Part shown: positions 1 to 9,596 of the stretch, in pieces | Layout of the letters: every line of letters starts with the position of its first letter | Numbering within the stretch: position 1 is the first letter of the stretch | Assembly: GCF_014653575.1 (NCBI RefSeq) | Contig: NZ_BNAQ01000007.1 | Location: 22,304-86,303 of the forward strand | Length of the DNA: 64,000 bases | Direction: 5' to 3' | Source of the DNA: Sphingomonas glacialis | GTDB lineage: Bacteria; Pseudomonadota; Alphaproteobacteria; Sphingomonadales; Sphingomonadaceae | Notes under the pieces: generated by a model | Seen by the model: only the letters and a program-made list of their open reading frames with translations | What the model was told of the DNA's origin: nothing | Databases searched by the model: none | Made by a program: the position numbers and the translations under genes

Positions 1-1
1 A

Positions 2-220
2 AGTCTTGGCGCCGCCTTCGGGTCGGCCGCGGGCGGGCTACTGTTCGATGTGTCGTGGCTACCCGACGCTTCGTTCGCGATTGCCGCTGCGCTGTCGGTC
101 GCAGCCGTCCTGCTGAGCCTGCGTCTGCCAAAGCTCCTCGTCGCTCACGAAGCCACGCAGAAGACCGAGCCGCCCTCCGTGAACGCCCCCAGACCCAGGC
201 ATTCTCCCGTGCCCGGATAA
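2..220 (+). CDS. C-terminal fragment of a probable membrane transporter (MFS-like)
   Basis: The frame is open from the window edge to a TAA at 218-220. The readable part contains a Gly/Ala-rich helix (AAFGSAAGGLLFD) and then a second hydrophobic helix (FAIAAALSVAAVLLSLRL), followed by a charged, Pro-rich cytoplasmic tail. This layout fits the last two transmembrane segments of a major facilitator transporter, but no diagnostic motif is left, so family and substrate are unknown. The 5' part lies outside the window. Confidence 0.5.
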   Translation, partial: SLGAAFGSAAGGLLFDVSWLPDASFAIAAALSVAAVLLSLRLPKLLVAHEATQKTEPPSVNAPRPRHSPVPG

Positions 221-262
221 CGCGCGCCGGCTCCAAGCACGTCAACCTAGAAGGAATACACG

Positions 263-832
263 ATGTCAAAAAGTCACGCGATCATCGCCGTCTTCGACAG
301 TCATCAGGCCGCTGAAAGTGCCGTCCGCTCGCTCTCCGACGGCGGTCTCGACATCAAGCACTTCAGCATCATCGGCAAGGGTTACCACAAGGAAGAGCAG
401 ATTCTTGGCTTCTACAACGTCGGTGACCGCATCGCCTCCTGGGGCGGAACCGGCGCATTCTGGGGTGGCCTATGGGGACTGTTTGCTGGCGATTTGTTTA
501 TGACGGTGCCGATCATAGGGCCCGTCATCGTGCTCGGACATTTCGCTGCGATGGTATTCGCCGCGGCCGAAGGCGCGGTAGTCGTTGGAGGCCTGGGCGT
601 GCTCGGCGGCGCACTGTCCAGCCTTGGCATCCCCAAGGATAGCGTGATCGAATACGAGACCGCCCTGAAGACCGACAGCTTCCTGCTGATGGCGCATGGC
701 TCGGTCGAAGAGATGGCCCGCGCCAAGACGCTACTCGATTCCGCATCGCCCACACGCATCGATCTGCACCGCGATGTCGTGGAGATGCCGGGCGTTCACG
801 CAGAGCGCGCCACGCTGGAGGAGGTGAACTGA
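263..832 (+). CDS. General stress protein 17M-like membrane-associated protein
   Basis: This 189-residue protein starts MSKSHAIIAVFDSHQAAESA, a ferredoxin-like fold typical of the 17M-like stress domain. A Gly-rich hydrophobic centre (about residues 58-120, with WGGTGAFWGGLWGLFAG and a VIGPV-type helix) follows, and then a second alpha/beta half. The ATG has a good ribosome binding site (GAAGGA) 6-9 bases upstream. The family is linked to general stress responses, but its molecular role is unknown. The following genes on this strand are unrelated. Confidence 0.72.
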   Translation: MSKSHAIIAVFDSHQAAESAVRSLSDGGLDIKHFSIIGKGYHKEEQILGFYNVGDRIASWGGTGAFWGGLWGLFAGDLFMTVPIIGPVIVLGHFAAMVFAAAEGAVVVGGLGVLGGALSSLGIPKDSVIEYETALKTDSFLLMAHGSVEEMARAKTLLDSASPTRIDLHRDVVEMPGVHAERATLEEVN

Positions 833-1023
833 CTTATGATGCGATGCGCGTCTGCCGTTTCCAACTAACCTCGCGGTAGGTGTTGGAACTGATCTACCAT
901 GCCGAAATATGGGAACTTCGGATCGTATGATGCGCTTGGTAATAGGCCGATCCCGCATCGCTCGACACCGACGATCCCCGTCTCTTTCGGCATGCCATTT
1001 TCGACCAATCTAGGAGAAAAAGC

Positions 1024-1299
1024 GTGTTTTTAACGAAACTGACCCTCGGGTCCATTGCCTTAGTGCTTGCCACCGGCACGCCAGCTTTTGCGCAGAACGG
1101 CATGATGAGTTCCGGCGGTATGCAGCCGGCCAGCATGAAGATGACAAAGTCGCAGATGGCGAGCATGAACCGGTGCAAGAAAATGTCACATCCCATGATG
1201 ACGAAGAACCGGACGTGCATGAAGATGATGAAAATGCATCCGGACATGATGAGCGACGGTAGCATGATGAATGACGGCAAGATGGAAAAGAAGCACTGA
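1024..1299 (+). CDS. Small Met-rich secreted protein, possible metal binder
   Basis: This 91-residue protein is read from a GTG start preceded by AGGAG. Residues 1-23 form a signal peptide ending TPAFAQ. The mature part is extremely Met-rich, with repeated MM, MxxM and KMxK patterns, two Cys and several His. Periplasmic proteins of this composition often bind Cu(I) or similar soft metals. That role is inferred from composition only; no named family was recognised. A strong hairpin follows the stop. Confidence 0.6.
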   Translation: MFLTKLTLGSIALVLATGTPAFAQNGMMSSGGMQPASMKMTKSQMASMNRCKKMSHPMMTKNRTCMKMMKMHPDMMSDGSMMNDGKMEKKH

Positions 1300-1312
1300 T
1301 AGGAGAGGGAAA

Positions 1313-1342
1313 GCGTCCTTGGAGACTCGTCCCCAAGGACGC
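1313..1342 (+). terminator. Hairpin terminator after the Met-rich gene
   Basis: GCGTCCTTGG pairs perfectly with CCAAGGACGC across a 10-base loop, starting 14 bases after the stop codon. There is no clear T-tract, so it may be a weak intrinsic terminator or an mRNA-stabilising stem. Confidence 0.5.
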
Positions 1343-1531
1343 CTGACTGCGGAGCCGCGCCTCTAGTTACAGCTATCGAACGTCAGAATGTCAGTGCGGA
1401 CCATTCGTGGTGACATCCCCCAGCGGCGAGCAGAATAAACGATCAGAGCACGCCACGGGCCCGACCATGTGGCCCATTTCGCGATAATTGAGGACCCAAG
1501 GACGCGATGGAACGCCATCGGCCGTTATCGC

Positions 1532-1635
1532 TGTGGATAGGCGTCGAAAACGAGACCCAATCTGTTTGAGGCGGAACCGCCTGTGAAACCTTGATATTCT
1601 GAATTCTATAAGGATCCCGGTCGGCGTCGGTCGTG
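1532..1635 (+). mobile_element. Remnant of an IS21-like element end
   Basis: The sequence starting TGTGGATAGGCGTCGAAAAC resembles, over about 100 bases with small gaps, the reverse complement of 63760-63861 (TGTGAATAGGCGCCGAAATC and onwards). Both continue with similar ACCCA-TCTGTTTG-GGCG-AACC-CCTG blocks. The TG... terminus fits IS21-type ends. No transposase remains here. The family assignment is tentative. Confidence 0.4.
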
Positions 1636-1763
1636 ACCACTGCTTTATTCGCTGCCACAATGATTTATCCGAACTTCAGCGTGGTTCCGTATCGACGCCA
1701 TCCACAGATCATAGGCACGGTCGCCTCGCTGACCGTAGTTTGAGTTGATCGGCGTCTACTTGC

Positions 1764-2198
1764 CTATTTGTTAGGCCCCAAGCCCCCAACATCCCAGCCG
1801 GCCCAGCTGTGGTCGATCGATCCGGCGATCGCGGTCAGGAGCGCCTGATTGCCGACGTTGTGGGGCAAGACTGTGTCGCCATATCGCTCCGCCTTCTGTA
1901 GCATGGGGCTAGCCGAAGTCGGACCATCAAGCAGCAGCGCTTTGCCATGCCAGCCATTGGCGCGCATTTGCCGAAGGATTTCGAGACCATCGATGTGCCC
2001 CATCTCGAAATTGAGGATAATGCATAAATAATCCCGCGCTTGCGGGTCCGCCAGGAGCGCTGCGCAGGTGGCATAAGACCGTACGTCATAACCCTCCGAC
2101 AGAAGCATCAGTTGTCGGGCGTGACGAACGGCTGAATCCCCATCGACGAGCGAAACGCCAATGCCCAGCGGGGAAGGTTTTTTCTTGGAACGGAACAT
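1764..2198 (-). CDS. Degenerate receiver-domain protein downstream of FixJ
   Basis: This is a 144-residue protein with a receiver-like fold (GVSLVDGDSAVR... then CIILNFEMGHIDGLEILRQM). The phospho-acceptor position is Asn63 instead of Asp, the usual switch Thr/Ser is missing (LLLDGPT), and the conserved Lys near the end is replaced (VLPHNVG). It is therefore a pseudo-receiver that probably cannot be phosphorylated. It lies 74 bases after the fixJ-like stop on the same strand and is probably co-transcribed. By position it could modulate the kinase, as FixT does in other alphaproteobacteria; that comparison is an inference, since I see no FixT sequence signature. Confidence 0.62.
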   Translation of the reverse strand: MFRSKKKPSPLGIGVSLVDGDSAVRHARQLMLLSEGYDVRSYATCAALLADPQARDYLCIILNFEMGHIDGLEILRQMRANGWHGKALLLDGPTSASPMLQKAERYGDTVLPHNVGNQALLTAIAGSIDHSWAGWDVGGLGPNK

Positions 2199-2272
2199 AG
2201 TACGTATCTCCGGTATTGCCCGGGTGTCGCACGTTGGTGAGCGGCCAGTCTGTACGTAGAAAGCGAGGGTCG

Positions 2273-2908
2273 TTACATTGGCTCCGCGTCGCCGAGACCT
2301 GCAGCGAATGCGATCCGAAGCACATCGGACAGGCTTCGCGCGGACAATTTATCCATGAGGTTTGAACGGTGGGCCTCGACCGTCCGCGTCGAGATACCGA
2401 GATCGAACGCGATCAGCTTGTTGGGTCGCCCCAAGACCAAGCCGCCCAGCACGTCGCGTTCTCGCTCTGTTAGAACTGCCAAGCGGACAAAAGCTTCGGC
2501 GGACGCGAGCTGGATGCGGTCGTTTCGTCCGGCCTGGTTCAAGGCTTCGTCGATGGCGGCGATAAGCGCGGAACGTTCGAACGGCTTTTCAAGAAACTCG
2601 ATTGCACCCGCCTTTACCGCGCGAACAGCGAGCGTTACCTCCCCGTGACCCGTCAGCATGATGACCGGAAGCATTATCCCTTGCTCCGCAAGGCGGGCTT
2701 GAACCTCCAGGCCATCGATGTCGGGCATGCGAACGTCTAGAAGAACGCACCCTTGCGTTGCTGTCGTCGCCACCTTGAGGAACTCTGTTCCCGACGCATA
2801 AGTGACGACGGTGTAGCCAGCTCTGCGAAGCATGAAGCTGATGGACTGCCGGATCGCTTCGTCATCATCGACTACATAGACGATCCGCGTATGGTCATTC
2901 ATCGTCAT
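2273..2908 (-). CDS. fixJ: FixJ-type two-component response regulator
   Basis: The protein has about 211 residues. An N-terminal receiver has acidic DDD at 14-16, phospho-acceptor Asp58 (LLDVRMPD), Thr86 (MLTGHGE) and Lys108 (EKPF). A C-terminal LuxR/FixJ helix-turn-helix follows (LTERERDVL ... GISTRTVEAHRSN). Length and sequence fit FixJ, which in its family is phosphorylated by the haem kinase FixL under low oxygen and activates promoters. The ATG overlaps the end of the kinase frame (AATGACGATGAATGA), so the two genes are translationally coupled; ATG 2902 is an alternative start. It is the leading candidate to bind the 19-bp boxes found across this window. Confidence 0.85.
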   Translation of the reverse strand: MTMNDHTRIVYVVDDDEAIRQSISFMLRRAGYTVVTYASGTEFLKVATTATQGCVLLDVRMPDIDGLEVQARLAEQGIMLPVIMLTGHGEVTLAVRAVKAGAIEFLEKPFERSALIAAIDEALNQAGRNDRIQLASAEAFVRLAVLTERERDVLGGLVLGRPNKLIAFDLGISTRTVEAHRSNLMDKLSARSLSDVLRIAFAAGLGDAEPM

Positions 2909-4448
2909 TCTCCGCGAGGGGAACGCAGAAATGGAAGGCCGTGCCACCGCCGTCAGCCGCTTCGGCCCAGATGCGCCCGCCATGCGCTTCGACGATAGTC
3001 CGACAGATCGAGAGCCCGAGGCCCATGCCGTCTTCCTTGGTCGTGGCGAACGCTTCGAACAGCCGATCCCTGACGTCGGGTGCAATGCCGGAGCCGGTGT
3101 CGGCCACTGTCACACGAACTCACCCGGCCCTGTCAGGTGCGGTCTGGATGGTCAGTTCCTTTAACGAAGATACACTCATCGACTGGATGGCATTGCGGAT
3201 GAGGTTCACAAGCACCTGCTGGATCTGGATGCGATCGACCATGACGTGGTCATGCCCGGCAGCGATCGTCATCGTAACCTTGATCCCTGCTTCGTGAGCG
3301 CCGAGCAGCCCAAGGCTAGTAGCCTCCTCCACAAGTGCATCCAAACGCTCGACCCGGAAGCCAGTATCGCCGCCGTCAACGAAGGCCCGTAGGCGCCTGA
3401 CAATGGTGCCGGCTCTCAAAGACTGGGCAACAGATAACTCGAGGGGTTCAACCATGTCGGCGAGAGTTCCGTCGGGATGGTCGCCAATGATATCGCGCAT
3501 TGCCTCAAGATAATTGGCGATCGCGGTGAGCGGCTGGTTGATCTCGTGGGCCAACGTCGATGCCATGGTACCCATCGCACTGACGCGCGAAACATGTATC
3601 AACTCCGACTGCAGTTCTGCCATGCGGCGTTCGGTTTGTTGGCGATTGGTGAGGTCGCGGATGAAGCCCGTAAAGATACGCTCGCCGGCGACCGAAGCCT
3701 CGCCGACCGCCAACTCCATCGAAAAGACCTCGCCGTTTTTGCGCACCGCTTTTTGCAGGCGTACGTTGCCAATTATGTGCTTGATCCCGGTTTCCCGGTA
3801 GGTCCGAAGATCCGCGTCGTGGCGGCGCTCATCCGCCGGCAGCATTAGAATACGAACATTGCAGCCGATCACCTCGGCCTTCGTGTAGCCAAAGAGATGC
3901 TCCGCGGCGGCGCTGAAGGATGAGACGATGCCGTGCTCGTCCATGACGATCATCGCGTCCGGCACGGTGGCCAGAATTGAGCGCAGATGATCTTCGCGCC
4001 GCAGCACCGCCGCTTCGGACGCTTTCTGGTCGGTAATATCGCGGATGACTTTTCCGAACCCGCGAAGCGCACCAGCGTCGTCGTACAGTGCAGTGATCGT
4101 TATGCTCGCTAGGAATTCGGAGCCATCCTTTCGAAGGCGCCAGCTATCCTCCTCAAGGCGACCGTCGTTCTGCGCTCGGTCCATATCGGCTTGGGGCTTG
4201 CCGGCCTCAACATCATCGGGGGGATAAAAGAGGTTGATGGATCGACCGACAATCTCGGCTTCCGTCCAGCCTTTCAGGCGCTCTGCACCGCGGTTCCAGA
4301 TTGTTACACGCCCTGCGGGGTCAAACATGAAGATCGCGAGGTTCTCGGCCCCATCGATCAGAAGACTGAGTTCCTCGGCCAGGACTGCATTCCTACGCGC
4401 CGTCGCATCGGTTCCTGATGATGCACGGTGGGATGAAGCGTCGCTCAT
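2895..4448 (-). pseudogene. fixL: FixL-type haem PAS histidine kinase with an in-frame stop
   Basis: The order is PAS1 (about 35-140), PAS2 (about 150-265), HisKA (His301 in LAHEINQP) and an ATPase domain. PAS2 closely resembles the FixL haem domain: His224 in KHIIGNVR aligns with the proximal haem ligand, and Arg230 is kept. FixL senses O2 and phosphorylates FixJ. The frame is broken by TGA at 3120-3122, between the N-box (LIRNAIQSM) and the G1/G2 boxes (ADTGSGI, GMGLGLSI). The rest continues in the same frame to 2895, so one base change (probably TGG to TGA) would explain it. The kinase is dead unless the stop is read through or is a sequencing error. A TTG start at 4583 is possible; ATG 4448 is preferred. 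Confidence 0.78.
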
Positions 4449-4656
4449 TCGGCGCGTGTGGTGGGTCGTGGGAGCGCGCAATACCTCATCGAACAGTCTG
4501 CCTCCAGCGTCGGTAGTTCCCGATGTATCGGGTTCCGTGAACGACACAACGCTCAAAGACGCGATTTGAAACCAAGGCGGCAAGACGCGCGGCGGATCGC
4601 AAGGTACGTCGTGGCCGGCTGAGTACGGGAGCGCGGCGGCTAGCGCTAAAGTGGCT

Positions 4657-5783
4657 CTATGCCGCCTGCTGGAGGTGCGGTGCCGCTACAGAACTTGTAA
4701 GGGATACGCTCATCCCCTCTGCGCTGCTTACTGTCTCAATCCGCGCGCCGAGCTGTTTAGCCAAAGCCTCCACGATTGTCGTGCCGAGCCCAGAGCCACC
4801 GGCAGTAGCACCCTCCAGCTTGCCGACGCCGTTGTCCGAGACATAAGCTTCCAGCCTGCATCGCTGGTGTTGAAGATCACAGCGATCCGAGCGTCGTTCC
4901 GGGTCTCCGGGAAAGCGTACTTGACGCAGTTTATGACAAGTTCCGTCACGATCAGTCCGAGGCTGACTGCTTTAGCTGAATCTATCGTGCCCGCCTCGGC
5001 TTCCACGCGAATAGCGATGGGGTGGCTTTCGCTCACCATCGATCCTGCGAGGCTGTTGCAAAGCTGGGTGAGGTAATTGTCAGCTTGGACCTGATTGATC
5101 GCCGACGATGCATGCAGGTGAGACTGCACGGCGGCGACGGACATGACCCGCTGGTGGGCATCGCGGAGATGCTGGCGCGTTTCGGGGGAGGAGACGCCTT
5201 TCGCCTTCAACAGCAGAATGCTCGCAATGATCTGCAGACTGTTAGCCACGCGATGCTCAATCTCCCGAAGCAGAACATCTTTTTGGCGAAGTAACTCTTC
5301 GGTTTGAAGAAACAGTGCTTCCTTTTCTTGTTCGATAGCCCGCTGATCGGTGATATCGCGGAATGCCAACAAGATGGTGGCGGTGGGGCTATCTTCATAA
5401 ACGACCTTGCGTGCGTCCAGCAGCATGACTCGCAGGCCCACGCCAGGGAAGTCGTGCTCCACCTCGAAGCCGTGCATCGCGATGCGCTCGGGAATGATCT
5501 TTTCGAGAAGGAGTCGCAGTGCCGGAATATCCCATTGGCCATCACCCAGCGCGAACAGCTTGGCACCCCGCGTGCGTTCAGGGTCGACCTTGAATACCCT
5601 GTAGAAGGAGTAACTCGCCGCCAGCACATTGAACGATTCGTCGAGCACGACAAACGGTCCAGGGATCGTGTTGACGATCGCCTGAGCCAGGATCTGTGCA
5701 TCTTCGATTTTGCCCGTCCGGTTAATCATATGGCTCTCAAGGTCCGCGCGGAGGTTCGGCCAAGGCGGCGAAATAGCTCTCAT
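4657..5783 (-). pseudogene. PAS-HisKA_2 sensor histidine kinase, frameshifted near the C-terminus
   Basis: A PAS domain (NTIPGPFVVLDESFNVLAAS and onwards) is followed by a HisKA_2-type phospho-acceptor box (REIEHRVANSLQIIASIL) and the start of an ATPase domain with an N-box-like VTELVINCVKYAF. Near 4855 a one-base deletion (AAGCTT-ATGTC) shifts the frame. The other frame supplies the expected VSDNGVGK, GSGLGTTIVEALA and terminal residues down to TAG at 4657. The kinase is otherwise complete. Starts at 5783 and 5729 are both possible, and neither has a strong ribosome binding site. The ligand and partner regulator are unknown. It lies upstream of, and in the same orientation as, the fixLJ genes, about 200 bases away. 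Confidence 0.66.
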
Positions 5784-5844
5784 TGTAGTATGCCCTAATT
5801 GTAGCGGCTCGCAATGATGATCGCCCAGAACTGCAATAAAGGAC

Positions 5845-6250
5845 TGAACCGCGCCGGGTTTGCCGGAGGCTTCAACTCCTGAGAAGGTGGAGCCTGTATG
5901 AGCAAGACAACGTACAAGTTTGCGCCGGAAGTTCGCGAACGCGCGGTACGGATGGTTTTCGACCACGAGCGCGATCATCCCTCGCGATGGGCAGCGGTGG
6001 TTTCGATCGCGGAGAAGATCGGCTGCGTTCCGGAGACACTGCATGAGTGGGGGAAGAAGGCTGAGGTCAACAGCGGCAAGCGCGCCGGTGTCCCGACCGA
6101 GGTTGCCGACAAGGTGAAGGCGCCGGAGCGCGAGGTCCGCGAGCTGCGGCAGGCCAACGAGATCCTGCGCAAGGCGTCCGGATATTTTGCACAGGCGGAG
6201 CTCGACCGCCCGTTCCGGCGATGATCGCGTTTATTGACGATCACCGCGAT
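5845..6250 (+). mobile_element. IS3-family remnant (left end plus orfA)
   Basis: The left end TGAACCGCGCCGGGTTTGCC, ending with a GAGAAGGTGGAG leader, resembles IS3-family termini. It carries a complete orfA and only the first ten or so codons of orfB (ATGATCGCGTTTATTGACGA). The rest of orfB and the right end are gone. The broken edge abuts, on the other strand, the truncated aldolase gene, so insertion and deletion probably removed the aldolase 3' end. Confidence 0.72.
5898..6224 (+). CDS. IS3-family transposase OrfA
   Basis: The protein has 108 residues. An N-terminal helix-turn-helix (FAPEVRERAVRMVFDHER, then GCVPETLHEWGKKAE) is followed by a leucine-zipper-like helix (REVRELRQANEILRKASGYFAQAELD), the standard OrfA layout. 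Full-length OrfA normally works with OrfB through programmed frameshifting. OrfB is almost entirely missing, so this copy cannot move on its own. Confidence 0.85.
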   Translation: MSKTTYKFAPEVRERAVRMVFDHERDHPSRWAAVVSIAEKIGCVPETLHEWGKKAEVNSGKRAGVPTEVADKVKAPEREVRELRQANEILRKASGYFAQAELDRPFRR

Positions 6251-6892
6251 GCCAACGCCACACCCTGTTCGTCGGCATGACGGAAGACCGCGTGCAGAAC
6301 TTCCTCCGTCACCACGGCGCAGCGCGCCAGGTCGTGCCGACCGTCTATCAACACCTCTGGCTCGATCACCGTGAGGAGGCCAACTTGCCGGCAGATCGCG
6401 ACATAGCGCGCGAGCGTCTGCGCATCGGCCTCGATACAGCCTCGCGTCGGGATATCCGCCGCAATTGTGATAACGCCGCGCCATTTCGCGAAGCGCGCGC
6501 GCATCACCGCAAACGCTTCGAGCCGCGCCTTCAGCCAGTCGACTCCGTCGGTGATCCGCACGCGCGCATGCCCGGCGAGCGCGATCGTGCCCGTGTCGAC
6601 CTTCACGCCAGGAATGATGCCCGCATCGCGGATTGTGGCCGCGAAGCGCGCACCAGAAAGCTCCGTCTGGCGGATCGTCTCCTCGTTCAGGATGATGGTG
6701 CCGATCGATTGGGCGAGACCTGGCGTCGTCACGATCAGGTTTCGCCAGGCGCGTCGGCGGTCGACCGTCTGTGCGATAAAGAGCGCTGCAAAACGTCGAT
6801 CACACGTGCCGATACTCTCATCGATCGCGAGCAGGCCCTTGCCATGCGCTCACCATCTGCTGGGCGAGGGCCGCGAGATGGGCGACGCTCAT
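6241..6892 (-). pseudogene. Class I fructose-bisphosphate aldolase, truncated and frameshifted
   Basis: Translated pieces match class I aldolase in order: GKGLLAIDESIGTCDRRFAA, TTPGLAQSIGTIIL, GIIPGVKVDTGTIALAG, RFAKWRGVI and VIEPEVLIDG (substrate/Schiff-base region). It starts at ATG 6892, whose ATGA overlaps the phosphoketolase stop, so the two genes formed an operon. A single-base insertion lies near codon 16. After EQGVALA the reading runs into the IS3 remnant, so the last third (the usual LKPNM region) is lost. The enzyme would supply or consume C3/C6 sugar phosphates next to the phosphoketolase shunt. This copy is presumably inactive. Confidence 0.75.
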
Positions 6893-9307
6893 GCGGGGGT
6901 CCGCCAGGTCCAGTCGCGTATCTCCGGCAAATCCTCGCCATGGCGATCGATATAATGCTTATGCTCGACCAGCTTGTCGCGCATCGCCTGCTGGAGATAG
7001 GCGCCTCGGCTGCCGGTCTGCGGCACCCGGTCGATCGCGTCGATGACCAGGCTGAAACGATCGAGGCCGTTCTGCACGCGGATATCGAACGGCGTCGTGA
7101 TCGTGCCTTCCTCACGATAGCCGTGGACGTGCACGTTGCGATTGGCGCGGTGGCAGGTGAGTTGATCGACAAGCCCCGGATAGCCGTGAAAGGCGAAGAT
7201 CACGGGCTTGTCGCGCGTGAACAGCGAGTCGAACGCACGCTCGCTGAGGCCATGGGGATGCTCGGCGCAGGGCTGGAGCTTCATCAGGTCGACGACGTTG
7301 ACGACCCGCACCTTCCGCTCGGGCAAGGCACCGCGCAGAATCGAGGTCGCCGCCATGCTTTCGAGCGTCGGCGTATCCCCGCAGCTGGCGATGATGAGAT
7401 CGGGTTCGCAATCCTGATCATTGCTCGCCCAGCCCCAGATGCCGATCCCTTGCGTGCAATGCGTGACCGCAGCCTCGATCGACAGCCACTGCGGCAGCGC
7501 ATGCTTGCCGGCAACGACGACGTTTAAATAGTTGCGGCTGCGCAAGCAGTGATCGACCACAGAGAGCAGGCAATTGGCGTCCGCCGGCAAATATACGCGG
7601 ACGATATCGGCCTTCTTGGAGACGACGTGATCGAGAAAACCGGGATCCTGATGCGTAAAGCCGTTATGATCCTGTTGCCAAACGTGCGACGCGAGTAGGA
7701 TATTGAGCGAGGCGATATCGCGACGCCATGCAATCTCCTTGCACACCTTCAGCCATTTAGCGTGCTGCCCGACCATCGAATCGACGATGCGGATGAACGC
7801 CTCGTAGCTGTTGAACAAACCGTGACGGCCCGTCAGCAGATAGCCTTCGAGCCAGCCTTCGCACTGATGCTCACTGAGCATCGAATCGACAACGCGACCC
7901 GTTGGCGCGAGGAACTCGTCGTTGGGTTCTATCGCAGCGTCCCATTGGCGATCGGTCACCTCGAACACGGCGCCGAGCAGGTTGGACAGCGTCTCGTCGG
8001 GGCCGAACAACCGGAAATTGTCGGGATTCGCGATAATCACGTCCCGTAGGAACTGGCCGAGAACCGGTGTATCTCCGCAGATGACCGCTCCCGGTGTCGC
8101 CACCGCCACCGCGTGAGCGCGAAAGTCCGGCATCCGCAGATTGCGAAATAGGGCGCCGCCATTGGCGTGCGGGTTGGCGCCCATCCGCCGGTCGCCCTCG
8201 GGCGCGATCGCGGCAAGTTCGGGAACCAGGCTGCCGGCCTCGTCGAAGAGGTCCTGGGGGCGGTAGCTCATCATCCAGCTTTCGAGCAGCGCCACGTGGT
8301 CCGGATGATTGCGATCGACCAGGAGCGGCACCTGATGCGCACGGAATGTGCCCTCGACGGGCACGCCGTTGACTTCCTTTGGGCCGGTCCAGCCCTTGAG
8401 CGAGCGCAGCACGATGACCGGCCACCGCGGGCGGAGTGTCGTTTTGCCGGTGCGCGCATCATCCTGCAGCTGACGAATGTCGGCGATCGCCACATCCATC
8501 ACCTCAGCCATACGCTCGTGCATCGCATCGGGGTCGCTTCCCTCGACAAAGCGCGGCGACCAGCCGCAGCCTTCGAGAAAATAGGCCAGGTCGTCGCCAT
8601 CGATCCGCGCGAATATCGTCGGATTGCTGATCTTGTAGCCGTTGAGATGCAGGATCGGAAGGACCGCGCCGTCGCTGATCGGGTTCAGCAGCTTGTTTAA
8701 TGCCAGGCGGTGGCAAGCGGCCCGGTTTCCGCCTCTCCGTCGCCAATCACGCACGCGACGATCAGGTCGGGATTGTCGAACGCCGCGCCGAAGGCGTGGC
8801 TCAGTGAATAGCCGAACTCGCCGCCCTCATGAATTGACCCAGGGGTCGTTGGTGCGACGTGGCTCGAGATGCCGCCCGGGAACGAGAACTGAGTGAACAG
8901 CTTTTTGAGGCCGGGCATATCCCGGGTGATGTCCGGAAAGAACTCGCTGTAGGTTCCCTCAAGATACGTGTTGCCGACGATCGCCGGACCGCCATGGCCC
9001 GGGCCCGCGATATAGATCATATTGAGATCGTGAGCCCGGATCACACGGTTAAGATGGACGTAGATGAAATTTTGTCCGGCGTCGTTCCCCAATGTCCCAC
9101 GATCAGGGGTTTCACATGGGCGAGCTTTAACGGCTCCTGCAGAAGCGGGTTGTCATAGAGGTAGATCTGTCCGACCGATAGGTAATTGGCCGCGCGCCAA
9201 TACGCGTTGGTAAGGCGGCGCTCTTCCGACCCAAGATAGGATTTCGCCACCGACGATGAGACGTCGACAAGGCTCGGCGGCACTCGTTCGATGGCATGTG
9301 CGTCCAT
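6889..9307 (-). pseudogene. xfp: Xylulose-5-phosphate/fructose-6-phosphate phosphoketolase with two frameshifts
   Basis: About 806 codons across three frames cover the whole Xfp family: AYWRAANYLSVGQIYL and GHWGTTP near the N-terminus, GPGHGGPA and YLEGTYSEFFP, the ThDP-binding GDGEAETGPLATAWH, then LHLNGYKISNPTIFARI and a complete C-terminal part ending DWTWRTPA. Xfp splits sugar phosphates into acetyl-phosphate. Two single-base deletions are visible, near 9060 (TTPG-QNF) and near 8703 (AWH-NKLL). Start ATG 9307 has GCGGAG upstream. A FixJ-like box lies 98 bases upstream. The divergent acetate kinase would turn acetyl-phosphate into ATP and acetate. It is either decayed or mis-sequenced. Confidence 0.82.
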
Positions 9308-9405
9308 GGGGTTGCGGCTCCGCGAAAGGGCAGGTCCCGGCGTCGTGGCGTTGCATAACCGGAATTGTCTCTGGCGCAGCATTGGCCGCAATTGGCTCTC
9401 GATCG

Positions 9406-9424
9406 CAGTATCGGAAAATACTCA
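9406..9424 (-). promoter_or_regulatory. FixJ-like box upstream of xfp
   Basis: On the minus strand it reads TGAGTATTTTCCGATACTG, 17 of 19 matches to the window consensus TGAGTAGTTTCCGANCCTG (N counted as a match), 98 bases before the xfp start. It is one of two boxes in the xfp-ackA divergent region. Confidence 0.62.
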
Positions 9425-9577
9425 CGACGTGCCTTCGCAACTTCCGGCGCAGTCGTTACGGCACGAGCGGGAAGACGACGCTGACCGTCATCTTATCTAC
9501 CGTCGGGTCTCTGCCTGCGACGGGTCTTGTGACAAGCCTTCTCCGCGGCCTTGAGGTGGTGGAGCCGCGAAGCCAGC

Positions 9578-9596
9578 TGGGTAGTTTCCGACCCTC
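9578..9596 (+). promoter_or_regulatory. FixJ-like box upstream of ackA
   Basis: TGGGTAGTTTCCGACCCTC lies 84 bases before the ackA start and points towards it. It is the second box in the divergent xfp-ackA region. Confidence 0.62.

Larger units (their letters stand above)
1300..1763. other. Gene-free stretch with a decayed insertion-sequence end
   Basis: No convincing gene lies between the Met-rich gene and the receiver gene. The stretch holds the hairpin at 1313-1342 and, from 1532, an IS21-like end remnant listed separately. The remainder shows no recognisable element. Confidence 0.5.

Noticed and set aside
890..935. GGAAC sequences that could be an EcfG-type -35 before the Met-rich gene
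   Set aside because: No CGTT-like -10 at the required 16-17 base spacing.
6277..7527. 416-residue plus-strand frame opposite aldolase and phosphoketolase
   Set aside because: Both minus-strand genes have clear motifs; the plus frame does not.
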